The position numbers and the translations under genes were made by a program. Below, in pieces: positions 34,152 through 45,805 of a stretch of 64,000 nt of DNA. Origin of the DNA: Siderastrea radians (taxonomy: Eukaryota; Cnidaria; Anthozoa; Scleractinia; Rhizangiidae); assembly GCA_964017195.1 (NCBI GenBank), contig OZ024898.1:5419482-5483481 (forward strand), in the 5' to 3' direction. Each line of letters opens with the position of its first letter. The stretch's first letter is position 1. Below the pieces are notes generated by a model. The model did no database searches. It worked only from the letters and a program-made list of their open reading frames with translations, and was not told the origin of the DNA.

Positions 34152-36036
34152 ACGCACTGTCCGAAGGAACGTTCTTAACTCTCTGTTGAAGAGCATTACT
34201 GAAAAGTACTAAGGCGGGTACATTCCGTGACTGTAACTTACATTCACGCCCCTTTGTGTTAAAGTATGTATTTTCTAGTTCTATAGAGACAAATGAACTA
34301 TGATGACGATGTTCGTTTAAGGGTAGAAGTTCCCAAAAAGTCAACTGTTTACTACCTTGGCAGGTTTTTCTGTGTTAGGTTTCATGGTACCATAACACGT
34401 TGAGTTAACTGAAAAGTTGTTTTGGTATATAAGAACTCGTGACCTTTGCGGGCTTCCCATTAAAACAGGAACTCGACTTCAATACCATGGTAACGATTGT
34501 GGTCGACAACCATAATTACATCAACAACCAACAGACCGTTAAAAAGAAAATGGGATCGATCCGCGAATCAAAAAACACGAACGTCACATTTTGACTTTGT
34601 TGAGTTACACGTAGTTATTTCGGCGACAGTTTTGAAACGTTCGTTATGGTTATTTCTTCATCTGCGAAGTTCACATGTTTTAGAAAGGTCTAGCAATACT
34701 GCAATCTGTGAAGGTTTGCTTCACGTTTTGGTTGGTGGTTTGTATCGTTTACTTCTTGTAGAGACAGGAGAGAGGCAATGATGTTCATTTTAACTAATAG
34801 TTAATTTTCAGATCAAGTTTTAATACCTGACTGTGAAAGGTGTTTCTCAGGAATATTAAGGACTGGATCTGCACGTATCTGGTTCAGAAAGTAAGCGGGG
34901 TGGTCTATCTTGGAAAGAAAACATGTGATAGTATAAGACTTGGCCATGGCCTTTTTCCTGTTATTTTTTGCCATTGAAGTTTCCATGGCAACAGATTGCG
35001 TGACCAATTAAGGTTTTACTTCCGTTATGTCATTTAGGGCTTTTGCACACTAGAATAAAACAACGTCTACCTGGTTTTTTCATTCCTTTTCTACCATACT
35101 GAGGTACTTTTCAAACGTAACTGGAAAGGTGGTCTCTTTATCCTGACCACATCACCAGGACACGCCTTCAAGTCAATAGCATTTCGTGTGTAGAACTTAA
35201 TTCAAGAAAAACTATTTAAAAAAAGACGTCGTATTGTAAGATAGGTTTGCAAAAGTTCTCGTGCATCTCGCCTGAAGAATAATATCCAAATTCCATACCT
35301 TAACCAGTCACGTGATCTATTGTGACAACCAACTATTGACAAAATGAGCATTCGTAAGATGTAAAATCTTATTTCTTAAGCTCGTATCAATAGGTTGCAT
35401 ACATACTGAGATAGGCCACCCCCTTTTTTTTTAAACTAACATCAAGGTGACTGTGTAGAGGCTATGAGAAAGTGCCAAAACACGTTAGTTATGATAAGAG
35501 ATGGTGTAGCCTGTTTGTTTGGTTTCAATTGAAACGATTTTCTCACTCTAGTAGTATCGAAGTCACGCGCTAGAATGTAAGGAGAAATATTGAACTGATT
35601 GTGTCTACTGCGTAATTACCATGAATAAGGACGCATTAACTTTAGCTGTGTCAATATAGTTGTTGTTAATTTGAATCTTCTGACTGTCTTGTTTGATGCA
35701 CCCTTTTCCCTTCCCCTTTCGCTAGGTAAACACTGGTGTATCGTGGTCTGCAGTCTATCTTATGAACGGTGCTTATACGAGAGTCATCAGCTTAGAAACG
35801 GGACTTTTTAAAATTGAGATGTGCTTGCAAAAGCAAAAGAACTCTTAGTTCTTAGGGCCAGTAAGGTAAATTTACAGTACATCAAACAAAAATTGTTTAT
35901 TTCTTTTATAACAAAACGAGACATGATTCAGGAAATACCCTGCATGATGCAAAACTCATGCAATGTTCATTTTCCCACCCGTGGGGAAGTTAAAAGTTAT
36001 CTCGTTGCAATCAGTCACTCACACCTTAGATGAATA
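34152..36036. other. Interval between the two convergent element genes
   Basis: No domain-bearing frame recognised on either strand. Frames of 60-94 codons (34497-34781, 34813-35007, 35821-36033) resemble nothing I know. It could contain untranslated regions of both genes. Confidence 0.4.
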
Positions 36037-39000
36037 CTAGACAATTGACTGCAACTCAGTTAGTAGGGTGATGTACAACTGAAGGGCCTCATCTAGGCTG
36101 TTGGCCATGGTAAGGCCGTTCTCCTCCATAATGAGGAGCATAAGATCCGAAAACTCTTCCTGACAGCCGAAAGGTGGTGGTTCCTTGCAGAAGTTTTCAT
36201 TTGCTGTCTCCACGTCGTCTAGAGCTACTTCAGTCTATAGTCTTGACTGTCTAAAAAGAGAAGAGGCAAGAGTCACCCTTGCTTGTTGAACTTGCTCAAC
36301 CCAGCTAAGCGTTGTAATATCGCACCTTCGATTTTTGAATAACTTTAGAAGTAAATCCCTAGAGCGGTTTCAAATTTAGTGTCGCAAAAGGACACTCATC
36401 GCAATCACCCTGGCCAATCGTACCGGACTCAGAATATAACGAGCCAATCGTGTTCTAAACATTCACACCTAAACTGGTTAAGAAAGTGACGCGAGACTTT
36501 TGTTTATGTTTTTCACAATGTTCATGATGTTTCAACCAAAGTAAAACAGAACCAGAGCAAAAGCAAACTTGCTTTCGACACTCAACGAAAACCCTTTCGC
36601 TCACATCAGTTTTAGGGAGTTTATAGAGATGGATATGAGCTGAAAAAACGTCGATTTTACCTGTCACCTCCGAAAGGAAGAACAACACATCTGGCTTCCC
36701 TGCGGGCGTATCCTGATTCGGATATGGTCTAATTTTATGTGTATTCCAGTGACGTGTTACTCTGTACAATTCTTTCTGTAGTATTGCGTTATAACAGAAC
36801 TGAAGACAAGCCCTGAAATCAGAAATCATCCGTTGATCCAGAAAAAACAAAGGAAAAATTAAATGGATTCATCTGGTCTTTAAAGAAGTGGATGATTACA
36901 CATCCCTTTAAAAAATGGACCCACTAGGCTCAAATTGTCAATGTTGTTTAAGTTGTAGGTTATAAATATTTTTCTTAGATCCCCTTTGGGCAAGGAGGAA
37001 ACGGAAAGGACGCTGTGTGTACTCACATTTGTAGAGGGTCCTGATCATTGAAAATGCCAACGTCTCGCAAATCCTGCAAAATACGGAAAGTTTGAGAGCA
37101 TATAAACATCCTTTAATTTCTGAAAGGAACGGTGCAAATTTCATTTTCGCGGTTAATTTGAGCATTTCTTTTTTATACTAGTGTAACGTTTTAGTCACAT
37201 CCATTAGCAGATTGGGTGGCGGCTTTGATTTGCACCATAATGTATTACTTTCTGTTATAGGATATTGAACTAAGCAAACCTTGAAGTAGTTTATCCACCA
37301 GACTGTGTTAGACTTTTTCAGAAACGACCACCAAGCCTCTATTCTCTAGAAACAAAATACGATCTGTCACAACCCTTAGGGACTATGTCGGAGCCCATAA
37401 CATGAGGATCAGAAAAGCAACCTCCCGTGATCACTCAGACGAGTTTACCTAGTTTGCTGACGATTTTCCATAAAGAAAACTCTTGTCCCCTGAAAAGTCA
37501 TCATCAGCCTCGGAGCGAAAAAACCTTTGTAGCCCAGTAACAACTGTATTTTCTGTTCCACAGTCCGCCCTTACGATGCGGGGAGCCCCTGGGTTAAAGA
37601 TAAGTTCAGTTTTGGGATCAATATGTGGCGTACTGACAAGGTATGAAGGAAATACACCCCACACGTACACGGTACCTCCAATTTGATGAACACAGTCAAC
37701 GTAATACTTTGCAATCGTAGCTGCATCGTTGTTCGTACAGGTGACCTCCAACCACAGTATGCGACGGGAGTATCTGTGGAAAGCGATCAGATTCCTGAGT
37801 GTCAGTAAAAATGTTCTGAATAAATTAAAGCACTCATCTTTATTAGAAGTAAACGGAAAAGCAACGACAAAATAACAAACGCTAGCTGTTGAAATGTGAA
37901 GGCGGTGAAATTATCCGTTAGGGAAGCTTTTACACCAAGGCTAAAAATACAAGAGGAGGATAAGAGGGAGAAAATACAAAAGGTTAAACGAGTTAGCTGT
38001 TTTAATCAAAGAATTCTCTTTTTTTTTTACTTTTTAACCCTTTAGATTTATGTCCCTCTCTATGAAAAGAAGACTTAATCAGCCACCAAAATACGTACCC
38101 ATCAATAGCACCGTGTACACAAAATCCATATGGTTTTAGTTTATCATATCCATCTATGTGCCATATGTAATTGGGTCCCTGTGAGAAAATTAATGAATGT
38201 TATCGACTGCGTCAGAAAGCATTAACAGTCAATGCCAACGCAATATTTTCCAACCAAAAAATGTGGACACAATAGTCGCCGTAAGGGGAATTAAAATATG
38301 GTAAGGCTCGACCGTTACTATTCTTTAATTTGGTCTTCTTGTCATCACAATTAGCATGATTGTCCAATTCACCTGCTGATCAGTTGAAGTGTCCAGGAAA
38401 TTTTTTATTTTGGTAGCACGTCAACTGTTAAATATAGCCATCTGTCTGGGTATGTAACTGTTGAACAAATTTCAGAATAGGTTCATGCTGAGGAGAAGAG
38501 ATTTCACATAAATTAAGCTACTTTTGCTAGCCAGGTTTCTGCCGGTTAGATATCCTGGTACCTGGAATGTTCTTTTTTCTCCTCAAACACAAATGGGCCG
38601 TGAAGCGGCCACAACGTGCCAGGAATCTGAGCGGTTTTGTCCACTCCTTTTAAATTATGAATTTTCAGCTTCTGAAGAGTTGACTGTAATTATACGACTC
38701 CAGAAACGTTTTGCCTACCTTACATCGGTATCGTCGTCTTTGCAATCTGCCCTTTCTTCTATTTAATACTCCTTCGGGATCTAGGACACCTAATACAATT
38801 CTTGTGGTTTCCCTGAAAGGCGATAGGCTCGATGCTGTAACAGTATTCTTTGTAACCATAATTGAATTGAATTTAACAAGTTTTCCTTTCTTTTTCCTAT
38901 GCTTGTGTCCTATATTTTATGGTTCGTTATTCATACGTAATAATTTAAGCACTGCTGTTTCAAAAAAAGGAATCACAAAATGTTAAACATTTTGAGTTCA

Positions 39001-39530
39001 TTACCTGCTAACCACGAGCCTGTAATCGTCCCTTAATCTCTGATGCATTTGTCTGTAGCCGATACAGCTTCCACTTCCCGCTAATTCCTCCTGTTGGTCA
39101 TCGGGAGTTAGGTTAGAGAAAACGATAAAGAGTCCGCAAGCTCTTCACGACATTAATGCAACTACTTCAGCATCACTAACAAGTGCCACTTACTTCTACT
39201 GCATCGATGACTGCTGTAATGTCACTTCTCTGTCGTCGTCTCCGTAATCCCTTCAGTCTAATAATGCGCTTGACTTGACGAATGCTGGCAAACGAAACGT
39301 TCCCTTAGAAGATATTACTTATTGCAATACACGACTTGCATTCAAACGTAAACAAGTAAAGAACAGAAAAAGATGTGATAAACAACTGCCTCTTTTAATA
39401 ATAAGAAAGGCCCACCTGATTGTTATTCCGTGTACAAGGCAAAGGAAAGCCACTATTTCTGGGTACGTGTATCCAAGGTTGAAATAACCTTCAATGAGAT
39501 CGTTTCCTGATGACGTTAAGGAAATTTCTG
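36037..39530 (-). pseudogene. DDE/integrase-fold transposase, at least eleven exons
   Basis: Exons read on the minus strand: to 39416 (helix-turn-helix-like YFNLGYTYPEIVAFL), 39194-39284, 39005-39090, 38719-38812, 38099-38178, 37676-37773, 37449-37588, 37280-37345, 37027-37073, 36661-36812 and 36037-36250. All internal junctions are GT-AG with compatible phases. The catalytic triad is visible: IWHIDGYDKLKPYG (D1), RADCGTEN (D2, 58 residues later) and RIEAWW (E, 40 residues after D2). The downstream motif WNTHKIRPYPN is also typical of eukaryotic integrase-core transposase proteins. Lesions: the last codon of the 37449-37588 exon is TAG where CAG is expected, and one base is missing near 36228 (LK/VALDD). 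The true 5' end is uncertain. A MITE (36362-36602) lies in the last intron. Confidence 0.8.
36362..36602. mobile_element. 241-bp MITE (GAGCG...CGACACTCA family) in the transposase's last intron
   Basis: The ends are GAGCGGTTTCAAATTTAGTG and, inverted, GAGCGAAAGGGTTTTCGTTG, followed by GTGTCG in both arms. Related to the S1 element at 15104-15373. Confidence 0.65.
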
Positions 39531-39855
39531 GTACGTAGATACTTCCGGTGATTAAAACAATTGTAATCTTCCAGTTATGACCATTTTGCTCACGTGAGCG
39601 GTATGTTATGCATCGATGATGGTTCGCCACACTTAATTCCTATTTTCACGAGACCTTAATAATCAGCGACACAAAAAGCTGAGTTCTCAACTATACTTTT
39701 GTTACTGGCCCCTTACCTAATTTCCTGATTTGTTCAGTTCTCGCCAGGTTGCCTTAGTGTCGATTTATGTCTGAGATATTTAACGTATTAGAAAACCACG
39801 CCAACTGAAGATACAAATAACTCTTACTTCGCTTCAGACTCGCCGCATTGCCTCT

Positions 39856-39996
39856 TCAAAGGATACGAGAGGTTGTTTGAAAGTTAGTGCTCACGGAAGG
39901 AGTGTACGGTGGTAGGACACCTTCGGAAAAGGCAATTATACTGAGTAAAAGTACAAGGAAAGCAAACAAGAGTTTGGAATCCATTTTGAGCATCAT
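39856..39996 (-). CDS. Small signal-peptide-like open frame just inside the right array
   Basis: A 46-codon frame beginning MMLKMDSKLL with a strongly hydrophobic core (FAFLVLLLSIIAF) and then GVLPPYTPSV, ending TGA. It starts about 40 bp inside the right minisatellite array, mirroring the position of the SAM-HECT start on the left. A GTGAGC donor lies within it after CCTTCC, so it could be a first exon, possibly of the transposase transcript. No cysteines. Function unknown and coding status uncertain. Confidence 0.35.
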   Translation of the reverse strand: MMLKMDSKLLFAFLVLLLSIIAFSEGVLPPYTPSVSTNFQTTSRIL

Positions 39997-40034
39997 AACG
40001 ATCTATGAGACCGTATTGGTTCATGGGATAGGTC

Positions 40035-40725
40035 AAACAAACTTCCATTTTTACAACTTCAACTTCCATTTTTCAAAAACCAAACTTCCATTTTTCAAAA
40101 AACAAACTTCCATTTTTACAACTTTAACTTCCATTTTTCAAAAAACAAACTACCATTTTTCAAAAAACAAACTACCATTTTTACAACTTCAACTTCCATT
40201 TTTCAAAAACCAAACTTCCATTTTTCAAAAAACAAACTTCCATTTTTCAAAAAACAAACTACCATTTTTACAACTTCAACTTCCATTTTTCAAAAAACAA
40301 ACTTCCATTTTTACAACTTCAACTTCCATTTTTCAAAAAACAAACTTCCATTTTTACAACTTCAACTTCCATTTTTCAAAAAACAAACTACCATTTTTAC
40401 AACTTCAACTTCCATTTTTCAAAAACCAAACTTCCATTTTTCAAAAAACAAACTTCCATTTTTACAACTTCAACTTCCATTTTTCAAAAAACAAACTACC
40501 ATTTTTACAACTTCAACTTCCATTTTTCAAAAAACAAACTACCATTTTTACAACTTCAACTTCCATTTTTCAAAAAACAAACTTCCATTTTTCAAAAAAC
40601 AAACTTCCATTTTTACAACTTCAACTTCCATTTTTCAAAAAACAAACTTCCATTTTTCAAAAAACAAACTTCCATTTTCACAACTTCAACTTCCATTTTC
40701 TAAAAAAAAATTTCCATTTTTCATA
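40035..40725. repeat. Right minisatellite array of the giant element (inverted)
   Basis: The same 43-bp repeat as the left array but in opposite orientation: half-units CCATTTTTACAACTTCAACT and CCATTTTTCAAAAAACAAAC. Unit order differs between arrays in the interior while the outer end is identical, indicating independent expansion or contraction. The 279-codon plus-strand frame is a repeat artefact. Confidence 0.95.
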
Positions 40726-41312
40726 AAGTTCAATGTCCCTTTGAAGCTTCCGTAGGGCAAACTGGTTACTTTCTTCGAGTTTTTTTAGAAACGTTTTCGA
40801 GTTTGTCGACAAGGCACAGTTTCAAGTCCACTTATAAACACAAGCGGCGTACCTAGGATGTAAAGCGGTCGAGAAAACATCGATTCAGTTCGTACGGACT
40901 ATTGATTTCTCCCGAGCTAGGAGCACAAAGGCTTTCACAAGACTTTTCACAAGCCTTTTCCGGGAAAACTTTCAAGTTTATTGACAAAACACAGTTTGAA
41001 GCCAACTTACAAAGACTAGCGGCGGAGGTAGGATGTTCAGCGCTCGAGAAAACATCGATTATTGGTAGGGGGATTTGCTATTGCTTGTGGCCGACTTTAA
41101 AGAATTTTAAGAGTGATTTCTGCTGACTTTCAGAGCGAGAAACTGGTTATGTTGTTGTTACAAGTCATGACGATAAAGACTGATAGGAAGGCTAAATATT
41201 ACTTTAAATACAGGATGAAAGTGAGCACTTCTGTTAAGACATTTGTCGAGACACGCAACTGCCTAGCGTCTGTTATTTTAGACACGAGGAATTTTAAGCG
41301 AGTGAATCAGCA

Positions 41313-41782
41313 CACAGGGAGCCCAGACAACCTGTTTGATATTTGAAGGATTTGTATGGGGATATTACGAGCTCCGAATTTAAAGCAAAATATCGGGGGA
41401 AATGTTGATATTTTTCTTCAAAATAAACGTAGACTTACCTCAATTGTTGTGATTTGTCCTCCTTGTAGCTGTAAATGGCGAATTTTGGCGAATATTGGCG
41501 ATTTTGAAGGTTTAGCGTTCGGCGTTTACCTGAGCGTAATAAGAGAAAGTGTGTGACACTCCACGGCGAACTCAAAACCCTTCGAAATCGCTATAAATAT
41601 CATTCCTGAGGGGAAAGGACGACAACACACGACAAGTGAATTAATTTAACGTTTATTTAACATTGGTTCATACATATATTTAGCGATACGTCGCGATAGC
41701 ATGAAACTGACGGTAAATCCCATACATTTACTACAATTATTTCAAACGGTTAAACACAAACTTATTGTCTGGGCTCCCAGTG
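41313..41782. mobile_element. hAT-like MITE with 7-bp target duplication (S2 copy)
   Basis: Orthologue of 3504-3979, with the same CACAGGGAGC termini (one change at the right end) and the same ATCAGCA flanks. Confidence 0.75.
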
Positions 41783-44449
41783 ATCAGCACAGACATAAAA
41801 ATGCTGCTTGATACTAATTAATTGTTGTTATGTAGTGCTTGAAATTTTCTTGTTCATCTGTAAACCTTGATGGTCATTTTAAAAACATACCACTGGCAAA
41901 TTCGTAGATGTAAAGTCGTGCTCAAACCACCAAAGGGTTTATAGTTGAATTGATGCCAGTTATTTTGTATAGTTGAGGATGCCAGTTATTTTGTATGTTG
42001 AGATGCCTGCCTGTGACGTTGTAGAGCCCAATTCGCAAAGCCCCATGTACACCAGCAAATATTATTTTTCCGTGGCAAACCTTATTTGCTCGTGTAGATG
42101 AGAAAATTTTGTCAATTTGTTTTGTTACAAATGTCTTTGATTATTAAACTGGCATGTCTGTTTCATTCATTTGTCATAGAAAATTTGTCGTGTGAATTTG
42201 CTCTTGTAAATAGGTAATCAAAGATTTCTGTAAATTTAGTTTTAGGCCCTTTGTTACATGTTTTGCAGCTTTTGTGCTGGCTAATCAAGTGATAATAGCT
42301 GGGTTGGGCACTCGCTGTTCCACTGACTGAGACACATTGTCAGCACATATTCAAGGACATTTGTCGTCAGCAGAAAATTTGTTCACCGTGGTCAAATCTT
42401 TTCAGAGCAATTCTCAGTCAAAACAATGTTTAAACCCGAGCTCAGAGCCATGCTTTCGTTTAAGGGAAAGCAAAGGACTCAAAGGCTTTCATCTCCTTGG
42501 TGACAACTTGGGAACCAGAAGTGTTGGCTGTCTGATATAATGCAACCAGTCGAACGCACTCCATTAATCTTTGATTACTACTAGTTTGTAGTAACAGAGA
42601 CGTTTAAGTGCCACTGAGATAAGCCGGTGTGCTCAATTGAAACAGATACCCTAGGAATTTGACTCTTGACACGAACAAAGGGCTTGCAAACGGACACTAG
42701 GATAACAGGCAAATGATAAAGTCGAGTTACTGTCCACGTGTGTGTATAAGTTGACTTTATCATTTGCCTGTTATTCTATTGTTCGCAGAATACAGCAGGA
42801 GTTGTAGAGTTCAGCATGTCTACACTAGCGACAGTCTTCTTGCGAACACAATGACACAGAAATCTCGACAGATAGTCCAGGGACTATCGAAAGCTTATTA
42901 GCGAGAAAAACAAATCGACAAAAGCGAGCGCGACAATCAACTACCGGCGTGTAAACGGTGACCCACAATTTTCGCGTTGGGTCACGTGTTGTTATCACTC
43001 GGCTATCTTGAGGAAAAGGGGAGCTGCTAACGCCAAGCTTGAACAAAACATTTTAAGGGCTAAATCTCAAATGAAACGTCAAACAATACATTGTCGATAA
43101 CGTTTGACACGGCTGTGTTTATTTAGTTGACTTCAGATTTTGTTTTGTTTTGCTTTTATTTTTTTTTGTTGAGTAGTGAATTTTTTAATTTCGTTCACAA
43201 TGAACCTGTTTATAATTTAAAGCGTCATCTAATTTCTTCGTTTGCGTGTAACTGACTTCACATAAATGATTAACTTTCATTTTATCGTCTTTGGCACTGA
43301 ATTTAAAGACCAGTTGTTCAGTTTGACCCGTTGCTTCCTTTGTTTTTGTTATTAGAGAGGCTGGCTGTAGATAAAAAAAATCATTTTTCAGTTTGACTTA
43401 GACACCATCCATACGTAAACGACGTCGAAAAAAGAAAGTTTCATTGACTTTTCCATGAGGTTACGGAAACTGTTTTTTTTTTGTACGTTTGTACCGTCCG
43501 CTCGTAAACGATAACCTTTATTTATTTATTTATTTATTTGTTTGTTTTTATAATAATAATAATAATAATAATAATTAAACACTTTTATACCGCTCACATC
43601 CACTAGTTGTTCGTGGCGCTTTACAACAATATTAAAAATAATAATATCATTAGAAAAATCTCTTTTAGGACAGCGTTCTTAAGATCTTTCCGTTTTCGGA
43701 ACGTTTTATATCGCTATTTTTTTTTTCATAGAAGTGTGGGCACGTTCGAGTTGATGTACTGAAACCCCTTTCTTCTTTTTCTTTTATAAATATCATAACA
43801 AAAGCCTTGTGTTATTCTTTTGTGGTTTTTGCAATAACGTTTGACACGGCTGTGTTCGTTTAGTTGACTTCGGATTTTGTTTAGTTTTGTTTTCCTTTTT
43901 CTTTTTTTGTTTTTGTTTCTGTTTTTTTTTTGCGAAGTTTATAAATATTTTAATTTTGTTCCCAATGAACCTGTTTATTATTGAAAGCGTAGTCTGATTT
44001 CTTCGTTTGCGTGTTACTGACTTCACATCAATGATTAACTTTCATTTTATAGTCTTCGGCACTGAATTTTGTTTTTGTTATCAGAGAGGTTGGCTGTAGA
44101 TAAAAAAAATCATTTTTCAGTTGACTTAGACACCATCCATACGTAAACAATGAATAACTTTTCAATGATGTTACGGAAACTTTTTTTGTCCATTTGTGCC
44201 ATCCACTCGCAAACGGTAACCTTTATTTATTTGTTTGTTTACTTATTTAAAAAATATCTTTAAGGACAGCGTTCTTAAGATCCTTCTGTTTTCGCTATCT
44301 TTTTTTTCATAGAAATGTGGGCACGTTCGAATTTATGTACTGAAACCCCATTTCTTCTTTTTCTTTTATAAATATCATAACAAAAGCCTTGCGTTATCCT
44401 TTTATGGTTTTTGCAATGACGTAAAAGTTACATCTTTATCATGTTTCAG
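41783..44449. other. SLC22 intron region in S2, no gene
   Basis: It contains the hairpin 42696-42783, a (TTTA)n run and (TAA)n run near 43518-43574, and the 739-bp tandem duplication anchored by ACGTTTGACACGGCTGTGTT (43099 and 43838). No exon was recognised. Confidence 0.55.
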
Positions 44450-44838
44450 TTTGATTTGGTTTGTAGTCGTGGCTTCTTGGGCTGGCTAGCAAACGCCATG
44501 TTGTTTTTCGGGTGGACAATTGGTGCTATTGTGCTTGGCCTTGTAGCAGACAGATACGGCCGCAAAAGTGTCCTCTTTCCTTCAGTGTTAGTGGTACTTG
44601 TCGTCACATTTGCAATGGCTTTTGCCAAAGCCTTTTGAATCGTCGCTGTTTGTCGCATTATCATCGTTTTTTTGAAGCTGGTTGTTTTCTGTCAATGTTC
44701 GTATTGGCCACTGAGCTGGTAGGACCTGAGAAGCGTGCACTGGCGGGGACCCTGGTGTGGTTTTACTTCACGGCAGCCCTAATGGTTTTGGGACTCAAGG
44801 TCTATTTTATTTGCAACTGGCGCACGCTCCTGATCCAG
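44450..44838 (+). pseudogene. SLC22-like transporter, exon 2, copy 2 (nonsense and frameshift)
   Basis: The same exon as 7503-7892, preceded by GTTTCAG. TGG has become TGA at 44636-44638 (in AKAFW), and a base is missing from the T-run about 30 bp later, shifting frame before FEAGCFLS. The MFS motif ADRYGRKS remains. The end retains CTGATCCAG|GTTGAAG. Its exon 1 is the ten-codon stub at 27561, now 17 kb away beyond the giant element. Confidence 0.85.
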
Positions 44839-45805
44839 GTTGAAGACGGACTTTTCGGAGCTGTAATGGCAATGAGAAGAACAATTCTAAACCCTTCAGT
44901 CTTCCGCCTTTCGAAGAAAAAAAAGGTTCTCAGGCTCTCCTGGCAGGTGAGTAAACTAAGCGTCTCCTTTTCTTTAAAACTGCAGATGAAACTATACAAT
45001 TTTAAAAATTGTGGTCATCGAAATGAAAACTACTGAGGCGACACTTCGTTGTTGCTCAGGTCTTGCTCTTGCCATGTATTATTAAGGATTTTCTTTTATA
45101 AACAATGAGTGATTCACCAAACAAAGTGCTCCACGATTTTCAAAGTCGCCTATTAGTTGAGAATTACTTTTTCTCTAACATGTCATGTAACTCCCAAAAT
45201 ATACTGACACTTAATTGGAAAAAAACAACATTGTCCGGTAAAAAGCATAGAGCATTAAAAATATGACCCGATGGCTTTCTGGGAAGCGGGAGGAATCGTT
45301 TCCATTCTCGAACGTCGTGCACATGATATGGTAATGAAATATCCTGCCTAAACTACTCTTTAGACTTTCTGGGAATAAACATTTCTTGAATTTCTGTAAT
45401 AGAAACTAAGTAAGAAGCTTGCTAGTGCCATTTTCCCAAAAGTGTGACGTGTCCCTTTGCCAGTCCATTATTTACACTTTCTTCCCGCAAAAACAAACAG
45501 GCGTATATCACAACAAACCAACAGCGACGAGAACAAGAAGAGACCTTTAGCAATCAAAACAGCGGAGGAGCTGCAATGGTTTTCTTTGCACGTGATTTAT
45601 ACATTTTAGTACATTTCTTTGCCGTTCGTCTGCAAAACAGCAACACGAAATAACCAAATTTTATTTTAGTCAGAGACCATAATAAACCCACAGACATCGA
45701 ACGCTAAACTACTTTATTGACTGTTTTTAGACAATCTCATGAAAAGCGGCACGGCTTGAAAACCGTACATTACTAATCAAGTGCTCGACGTTAATCCTTT
45801 AGAAG
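44839..45805. other. Intergenic stretch, S2, before type A gene
   Basis: Counterpart of 7893-8903. A TTTATT near 45714 is the likely polyadenylation signal of the minus-strand type A gene. Confidence 0.5.

Larger units (their letters stand above)
27770..40754. mobile_element. 13-kb composite DNA element with minisatellite inverted termini, transposase and SAM-HECT gene
   Basis: Both ends read TACGGAAGCTTCAAAGGGAC inward, followed by about 40 bp of further identity and then inverted arrays of a 43-bp minisatellite. Two convergent genes fill the interior: a SAM-HECT gene (plus) starting directly inside the left array, and a multi-exon DDE/integrase-fold transposase (minus) on the right. The outermost TA could be a TA target duplication, since the flanks beyond it do not match. 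The architecture recalls Foldback-type elements, whose long inverted ends are made of tandem repeats, but the transposase is integrase-like. I know of no named superfamily that fits all features. Confidence 0.75.
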
